This document shows positions 58,952-64,000 of a DNA stretch of 64,000 nucleotides, piece after piece. The position numbers and the translations under genes were made by a program. Positions within the stretch are counted from its first letter, which is position 1, and each line of letters starts with the position of its first letter. The stretch is from Arthrobacter zhangbolii (GTDB lineage: Bacteria; Actinomycetota; Actinomycetes; Actinomycetales; Micrococcaceae). Under the pieces are notes generated by a model, which had not been told where the DNA came from, did not search any database, and worked only from the letters and a program-made list of their open reading frames with translations. The stretch is taken from positions 372,001-436,000 of the forward strand of contig NZ_CP094984.1 in NCBI RefSeq assembly GCF_022869865.1. The letters run 5' to 3'.

Positions 58952-59554
58952 TCACTGTTGGGATGCTGACGGACCGGCTGTCAGCCTATCCGGCTCCGGC
59001 TCCGAACGCAGCGGCATACGATCGATGCGCAATGCGGCGAACAGCAGGGAGTCCCGCCGCTGCCCGTTGACGCTCTTATGGCCGCGCAGCCTGCCTTCAA
59101 AGCGGAAGCCGTTTTTCTCCAGCACCCGCACCGAGCCGGTGTTGTCCGGGTGGCAGGTGGCTTCCACCCGTTCCAGTCCCATGGTGTCGAAGGCATGGTC
59201 CAGCAGCAGCCCGGCGGTTTCGGTGCCGATGCCCTGCCCCCAGGCATCCTTCGCCAGGGTATAGCCCAGTTCCCCGTCCCGGTCCGCGGGGCTGGTGGTC
59301 CACACCGCTGCCGTGCCCACTACCTCACCGTCCACCGTGACGGCGAGCGTGAAGCCGGGCCGCTCCGGCGCGGCAGCTTCCGCGACGGCGCCGTCAAGAA
59401 AAGAGCGGGTTTCCTCGGGCGTGTTGGGCCCCCACGTGGACCACTGAACCACCGCCGGGTCCGAGGCGAAGGAATGCACGGCGTCGAAATCGGTGGGCAT
59501 GAGGTCCCGCAGGGCCACGCGTGGTCCGCTGCGCGGGAAGTTGTTAGTCGGCAC
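58952..59554 (-). CDS. GNAT acetyltransferase, RimJ/RimL type
   Basis: A 200-residue acetyltransferase starting at GTG 59554 (V-P-T-N-N-F-P-R-S-G-P-R-V-A-L-R-D). The RimJ/RimL layout is clear: V-A-L-R-D-L-M-P-T-D-F-D at the first strand, G-E-L-G-Y-T-L-A-K-D-A-W-G-Q-G-I-G as the acetyl-CoA loop, and S-V-R-V-L-E-K-N-G-F-R-F-E-G-R-L near the end. These enzymes acetylate ribosomal proteins or small molecules; the substrate is unknown. The in-frame extension to 59722 runs into tRNA-Ser and is rejected. It is upstream of the aldo/keto reductase, 11 bases apart. Confidence 0.88.
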   Translation of the reverse strand: MPTNNFPRSGPRVALRDLMPTDFDAVHSFASDPAVVQWSTWGPNTPEETRSFLDGAVAEAAAPERPGFTLAVTVDGEVVGTAAVWTTSPADRDGELGYTLAKDAWGQGIGTETAGLLLDHAFDTMGLERVEATCHPDNTGSVRVLEKNGFRFEGRLRGHKSVNGQRRDSLLFAALRIDRMPLRSEPEPDRLTAGPSASQQ

Positions 59555-59646
59555 GGAGCTGAATCTACCGGAGCCGGAGCGCAGTTGCCGGAGCAGGGAT
59601 GCGCGCCGAAAAGGAGGGGATAAGCCGCCGTCCCGGGGGTGAACGC

Positions 59647-59674
59647 AAAAAGTCCCCCGGAAAACCGGGGGACT
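59647..59674 (-). terminator. Rho-independent terminator of tRNA-Ser
   Basis: AGTCCCCCGG (59651-59660) pairs perfectly with CCGGGGGACT (59665-59674) around AAAA. On the minus strand the stem is followed by a T run, so it terminates the tRNA-Ser transcript, which ends two bases before it. Confidence 0.85.
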
Positions 59675-59676
59675 AG

Positions 59677-59767
59677 TGGCGGAGACGGGGAGATTTGAAC
59701 TCCCGGTGGGCTTTAGGCCCACACTTCATTAGCAGTGAAGCCCATTCGGCCGCTCTGGCACGTCTCC
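59677..59767 (-). tRNA. tRNA-Ser (anticodon GCT)
   Basis: A class II tRNA on the minus strand: acceptor GGAGACG with CGTCTCC, D arm, anticodon loop C-T-G-C-T-A-A with anticodon GCT (reads AGC and AGU), long variable arm (GTGGGC...GCCCAC), T arm GTTCAAATC, discriminator G and encoded CCA (complement at 59677-59679). Confidence 0.95.
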
Positions 59768-59850
59768 AACATACTGATTCAGCATGGCTTGCAGCTTCCG
59801 CTGCCAGCCTGACAAGACTACCGGCAAGCGGCCGGTTTCGGCAAAACGCC

Positions 59851-61974
59851 TCAGGCAAGCCCGCCGGTCAGCGCTTCCCAGAGAAATTCGTAGGACATGG
59901 CGTACATGCGGGCGCTCTGCCGGTTGTCCGCCGCACCGGCATGGCCGCCCTCCAGGGCCTCATGGAACCAGACCTTGCCGGCGCCCATGGACTTCATGCG
60001 GGCGGCCATCTTGCGGGCCTGCACCGGTCCCACCCGGTCATCGCTGGTAGCGGTCCAGATCAGCGCGGGCGGGTAGGACACGCCTTCCCTGATCAGGTGG
60101 TAGGGCGAGAAGGTCTGCACAAACTCCCACTGCGCCGGATCATCCGGATCCCCGTATTCGGCAATCCAGGAATAGCCGGCCGAAAGCTTGGTGTAGCGGC
60201 GCATGTCCAGCAGCGGCACCCCGCAGGACACGGCACCGAACAGGTGCGGATACGTGGTGAGCATGTTGCCTACCAGCAGTCCGCCGTTGCTGCGGCCGGT
60301 GCAGCCAAGATGCTCCCGGGAGGCGACGCCGCGCGCGGCCAGATCCTCTGCCACGGCAGCGAAATCCTCATAGGCCCGGTGCCGGTTCTCCTGCAGTGCG
60401 GCCCGGTGCCATGCCGGACCGTATTCCCCGCCGCCGCGGATGTTGGCCAGCACATACACCCCGCGGCGTTCCACACCGTCGGCATCGGTGATGCGGCGTT
60501 CCAGCCAGCCGCGGCCCACCATGCCGCTGTAGGCAGGAGTCAGGGAGGCCTCGAATCCGCCGTATCCGTTCAGCAGGGTCGGGTTCCCGCCGTCGAGCAC
60601 CAGGTCCTTGGGGCCCACTTGGAAATACGGGACCCGGGTGCCGTCGGCGGAAACAGCGAAATGCTGTTCGACGGTAAGCCCGGAGGTGTCGAAGAACGCC
60701 GGCGAGGTCTTTACTGGCGTAGCGGTGCTTCCTTCGGACCCGCCCACAGCCAGCGTTCCCCGGGAAACAGTGGACGGGGTCAGGAACCCGGTGCTGATCA
60801 GCCAGTAATCGTTGCCGGCTTTCTCATCCTCGTCGTCCACCGCGTAGGCATCCACCGAGTGCAGCGGCGGGCAGGCGTCCAGCAGTTCCGCCCGCCAGCC
60901 CTCCTCCGGTGCCAGGACGGTGATTTGGGAGCTGACGTCGCGCAGCAGGTTCAGCAGCAGGCGGTCGCGGGTCCAGCTCCAGGATTGCAGGGAGGTGGAC
61001 GGTTCCGGGGTGAAGATGCGGTGCACCTTCCGGTTTCCGCCGGTGAAGTCCGCCAGTGATGCCGCCAGCAGTGACCCGGCCGGGTGGATCTCGCCGTCGA
61101 GCTCCCAGTCGGTGCGTGGACGCAGCAGCAGCCACTGCCGGTGCACATCCACGTTCACATCCAGCGGTACGTCCAGCTGGACCCATTCGCCGCCCTCCCG
61201 CAGGAAGGTGCGGGTGTTGTAGAAGTCGATGATGTCCACGGCGATGTCGCGTTCGAACCCGGGCGTCTGGTCCCGCTGCACCACGGCCATCATGTGGTCT
61301 TCCGGGACCTCGAAGTACAGCTCGGCGTCCGCCAGCTCCTGGCCGCGGCGCAGGATCCTGCTGGTGCGGGGGTAGGAGGAGGTGGTCATGGAGCCGGGGC
61401 CGAAATCAGTGCCGACGTACAGTGTGTCCTCACCGGCCCAGCTGATCCGGCTTTTCGCCGTGGGGATGTCGAAACCGCCGGGAACAAAGGCGCGGTCCAC
61501 GACGTCGAACTCGCGGTAGCGGGCGGCGTCCCCGCCGTCGGGGGAAAGGACCAGCAGGGCACGCCGGTAGGAAACGCCGTCCGCGGGACGCAGGAACAGA
61601 GATCCGCCCCAGACCCACTCGGTGCCCTCGGCGGCGCTGAGTTCATCGAGGTCCAGCAGCACCTCCCACTCGGTATCCGGTGCCACGTAGCTTTCCCAAG
61701 TGGTGCGGCGCCACAGGCCCTTGGGATGTTCAGCGTCGCGCCAGAAGTTGTAATAGTGGTCCCCGCGTTTTCCGGCCATGGGGATGCGGTCGGTGGAATC
61801 CAGCACCTCCAGCAGTCGTTCCTCGGTGCGCTCAAAGCCCGTCCGGGACAGCAGCTCCTCCGTCACGGCGTTCTCGCGGCGGACCCAGTCCAGCTGCCTG
61901 TCGCCATAAATGTCCTCCAGCCAGAGGAACTCGTCAGTTTCTGCAGGGGCCTGGTCAGGGTTCGCCGAAGTCAT
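59851..61974 (-). CDS. Prolyl oligopeptidase-family serine peptidase
   Basis: A 707-residue peptidase of family S9A. The N-terminal 400 residues form the seven-bladed beta-propeller that gates the active site. The C-terminal hydrolase domain carries the nucleophile Ser at about 562 in G-R-S-N-G-G-L, with the Asp near 644 in T-A-T-S-D-D-R-V and the His near 677 in E-G-G-H-A-G. Members cut short peptides after proline or, in oligopeptidase B, after basic residues; specificity is not clear. No signal peptide, so it is probably cytoplasmic. Start is the ATG at 61974. Confidence 0.92.
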   Translation of the reverse strand: MTSANPDQAPAETDEFLWLEDIYGDRQLDWVRRENAVTEELLSRTGFERTEERLLEVLDSTDRIPMAGKRGDHYYNFWRDAEHPKGLWRRTTWESYVAPDTEWEVLLDLDELSAAEGTEWVWGGSLFLRPADGVSYRRALLVLSPDGGDAARYREFDVVDRAFVPGGFDIPTAKSRISWAGEDTLYVGTDFGPGSMTTSSYPRTSRILRRGQELADAELYFEVPEDHMMAVVQRDQTPGFERDIAVDIIDFYNTRTFLREGGEWVQLDVPLDVNVDVHRQWLLLRPRTDWELDGEIHPAGSLLAASLADFTGGNRKVHRIFTPEPSTSLQSWSWTRDRLLLNLLRDVSSQITVLAPEEGWRAELLDACPPLHSVDAYAVDDEDEKAGNDYWLISTGFLTPSTVSRGTLAVGGSEGSTATPVKTSPAFFDTSGLTVEQHFAVSADGTRVPYFQVGPKDLVLDGGNPTLLNGYGGFEASLTPAYSGMVGRGWLERRITDADGVERRGVYVLANIRGGGEYGPAWHRAALQENRHRAYEDFAAVAEDLAARGVASREHLGCTGRSNGGLLVGNMLTTYPHLFGAVSCGVPLLDMRRYTKLSAGYSWIAEYGDPDDPAQWEFVQTFSPYHLIREGVSYPPALIWTATSDDRVGPVQARKMAARMKSMGAGKVWFHEALEGGHAGAADNRQSARMYAMSYEFLWEALTGGLA

Positions 61975-62071
61975 GGCCCCATCCTAGTTCCGAACACCGC
62001 CCGCGGCCGGGACACCTCTCCTGCGGGTAGGCGCGGGAATCCGGGGCACGGACTGCCGATACCCTAGAGGC

Positions 62072-64000
62072 ATGGGTTCCACGCAAAGTCTCCGGGTAGC
62101 TGTCATCGGTGCCGGCCCGCGCGGGCTGTCGGTGCTGGACCGGCTGCTTAGCCACCGCCGCGCGTCGGAGGACCGGCGGCCGCTGACCGTTGAGCTGGTG
62201 GATCCCTTCAACCCCGGTCCCGGCCACGTCTGGCGCACCGGCCAGTCCAGGCTTTTCCTGATGAACACTCCGGCGCTGTTTCCCACGGTGGTTCCCGCCG
62301 GTGACACGGTCCGGGACCTGCTGCCCTCACCGGAGGGGCTCTCCTTTAATCAGTGGCGCGAGCTGATGTCTGCCCGCGGCCATGCCGCCGAAGGACTCCC
62401 GGCCGGGGACCAGGCGGAACTCGCGGCCCTCGGCCCGGCGGACTTCCCCAGCCGTCCGCTGTACGGCCGGTATCTGGAATGGATGTTCGAGCAGCTGAAG
62501 AAAACCGCTGCCGAAGACGGCGTGGAGCTGGTGCACCGGCGTACCGAAGCCCTCAGCGTGACGCGGGCACCCGATGGCCGGCTCGTGGTGGAACTGGAGG
62601 CACAGCAGGTGCTGGCCGCGGACGCCGTCGTCCTGGCCATCGGCCACCTGCCGGCTCTGCTCTCGCCCGAGCAGGCGCGCCTGCAGGACGCCGCCGAGCG
62701 CCATCACCTCACCTACCTGCCGCCGGCGGTACCGGCCGACGTCGACTTCTCCCGCCTTCCCGCGGGAGAGCCGGTCCTGATCCGCGGGCTGGGGCTGAAC
62801 TTCTTCGATGTCATGGCCGCCGTGACCATTGGCCGCGGCGGACGGTTCGTGGCGACCGGGCAGCCGGCCGGCCGGGCCCTGCGCTACGAACCGTCCGGGC
62901 GGGAGCCGCAGCTGATTGCCGCATCCCGCCGCGGCACACCGTACCGGGCCAAGGCCCGGCTGGACTCCTATGTGCCGCGCAGCGTACGGCTGCGCTGGCT
63001 CACCCGGGAAGCTGCGCAGGCGTTCAAGGCGGACGGGCTGCAGCCCGGCTTCGACCATGACCTGTGGCCGCTGTTGCACCGCGACGCCGTCTGGGCCTAC
63101 TACAGCACCCTGGCCCGGGTGGCCGGGGACGAGCTGAACGGAACACCGCAGGAATTCCTGGAACAGCTCGAAGCCGCACTGCACCTGCCCGGACCGGAAT
63201 GGGACGCGGCGAAGGAAGCGGTGCTGGACCGTTACGTCCCGTCAGCCCGGCGCACCAACCTTGAAGGTCTTGCCCAGCCGCTGGGCCGCCGCCCGTTCTC
63301 CGGTCCGCAGGAACTCGATGACGCCGTTCTCGCCTACCTGGAAGACGACGCCGCCGGGTCCGCCGCCGGGGAGGATGATCCGCTGAAGATGCTCATCGGC
63401 GCACTGAACGCCGGCCGCAGCCTGCTCAAATCCGTGGTGGCCGACGGCGGCCTGGCCGAGGCATCCTGGCTGGCGGAACTGCGCGGCTGGTTTGAACCAT
63501 TGGTGGAGGGCCTGGCCAGCGGTCCGCCCCCGGAACGGATTGAGCAGCTGGCCGCGCTGGTCCGTGCCGGCCTGGTTCACTTTGTCGGTCCCGACCCGCG
63601 GTTCGACGTGGACGAGGCGCGCGGCGTGTTTACCGCCTCCTCGCCATGGGTCGGCACGGAGTACGCGGCACGGACCCTGATGGAGGCGATGATGCCGCCC
63701 AACCGGGTGGACCGCAGTGTGTCCCCGCTGCTGGCCGGCCTGATCCGCGACGGACTGGCCCGGCCCAAGGTGATGATGTCCGCCGACGGTACGCCGGTGG
63801 TGACGCCCGGACTGGATGTCACGCTGCCGCCCTACCGGAGCGTGAGCGTGAGCGGTGAACCCGTCCCCAACCTGTACGTCCTGGGGCTGCAGCTCTCCTC
63901 GGTCCAGTGGGGCACCGCCATCGCCGCGGAAGCCGGTTCCTCGGCCGCGGAAGGTTCGAGGACGCTCCGCGACGCGGACGACATTGCCGCCGCTGTGCTC
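62072..64000 (+). CDS. FAD/NAD(P)-binding protein (partial, right edge)
   Basis: An open frame of 643 codons with no stop before the edge. It begins M-G-S-T-Q-S-L-R-V-A-V-I-G-A-G-P-R-G-L-S, the G-x-G-P-R-G dinucleotide motif of the FAD-NAD(P)-binding family (Pfam NAD_binding_9). The follow-on L-V-D-P-F-N-P-G-P-G-H-V-W and a second V-V-L-A-I-G-H-L-P match that group. The function of this family is largely unknown; some are linked to natural-product or stress metabolism. The last visible residues suggest it is close to its end (L-G-L-Q-L-S-S-V-Q-W-G-T-A). Confidence 0.88.
   Translation, partial: MGSTQSLRVAVIGAGPRGLSVLDRLLSHRRASEDRRPLTVELVDPFNPGPGHVWRTGQSRLFLMNTPALFPTVVPAGDTVRDLLPSPEGLSFNQWRELMSARGHAAEGLPAGDQAELAALGPADFPSRPLYGRYLEWMFEQLKKTAAEDGVELVHRRTEALSVTRAPDGRLVVELEAQQVLAADAVVLAIGHLPALLSPEQARLQDAAERHHLTYLPPAVPADVDFSRLPAGEPVLIRGLGLNFFDVMAAVTIGRGGRFVATGQPAGRALRYEPSGREPQLIAASRRGTPYRAKARLDSYVPRSVRLRWLTREAAQAFKADGLQPGFDHDLWPLLHRDAVWAYYSTLARVAGDELNGTPQEFLEQLEAALHLPGPEWDAAKEAVLDRYVPSARRTNLEGLAQPLGRRPFSGPQELDDAVLAYLEDDAAGSAAGEDDPLKMLIGALNAGRSLLKSVVADGGLAEASWLAELRGWFEPLVEGLASGPPPERIEQLAALVRAGLVHFVGPDPRFDVDEARGVFTASSPWVGTEYAARTLMEAMMPPNRVDRSVSPLLAGLIRDGLARPKVMMSADGTPVVTPGLDVTLPPYRSVSVSGEPVPNLYVLGLQLSSVQWGTAIAAEAGSSAAEGSRTLRDADDIAAAVL

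Noticed and set aside
59555-59722. N-terminal extension of the RimJ-type acetyltransferase frame.
   Set aside because: It overlaps the tRNA-Ser gene and its terminator; GTG 59554 begins the conserved domain.

Overview
The window is high-GC actinobacterial chromosome. I infer a Micrococcaceae (Arthrobacter-like) source from GTP-type PEP carboxykinase, an lhr-nei pair, a lysE-lysG pair, DtxR/IdeR-type iron control, FHA-containing type VII ATPases and CCA-encoding tRNA genes. No rRNA gene or phylogenetic marker confirms the genus. Most of the window is housekeeping and accessory metabolism; the unusual part is a type VII secretion-like/RHS locus at 20.4-38.1 kb.

Layout. 0-0.8 kb: the first codons of a leftward gene with a 12-bp palindrome upstream, and a MarR regulator. 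0.85-5.5 kb: a siderophore-uptake operon (lipoprotein receptor, FecCD permease, ATPase, unknown two-domain protein) behind an iron box. 5.5-7.2 kb: an MFS exporter flanked by a duplication of the 3' end of the neighbouring acetyltransferase gene. 7.2-9.2 kb: GNAT and divergent lysE/lysG. 9.3-15.1 kb: a 19-bp tandem repeat, then nei and lhr (DNA repair). 15.2-17.3 kb: DUF4232 lipoprotein, YcnI-type copper protein and a His-rich membrane protein. 17.4-20.3 kb: rlmH, patatin, a small coiled-coil protein, Mn catalase.

20.4-38.1 kb: a leftward operon encodes a coiled-coil lipoprotein, a membrane-anchored type I periplasmic-binding-fold protein, an EssC/EccC-type ATPase with an FHA domain, and a transmembrane Ser/Thr kinase. 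Divergent from it are a WXG100 protein, an 1841-residue RHS/YD-repeat protein and a small membrane protein in the immunity-gene position. The kinase/FHA pairing suggests phosphorylation-controlled secretion. Next come a duplicated gene fragment, a DivIVA-like membrane protein and an A/T-richer NTF2-like gene.

39.9-64 kb: three tRNA genes (Ser-CGA, Arg-ACG, Ser-GCT), tadA, upp, a winged-helix regulator behind a probable Cys-Cys-Cys leader peptide, a SixA-type phosphatase, a YhgE/Pip exporter with a degenerate ABC ATPase, a flavin disulfide-reductase-like protein, pckG behind a perfect CRP-type site, phosphomannomutase, RecQ fused to a phosphoribosyltransferase-like domain, assorted hydrolase, crotonase, AKR and GNAT genes, a prolyl oligopeptidase, and a FAD/NAD(P)-binding protein cut by the right edge.
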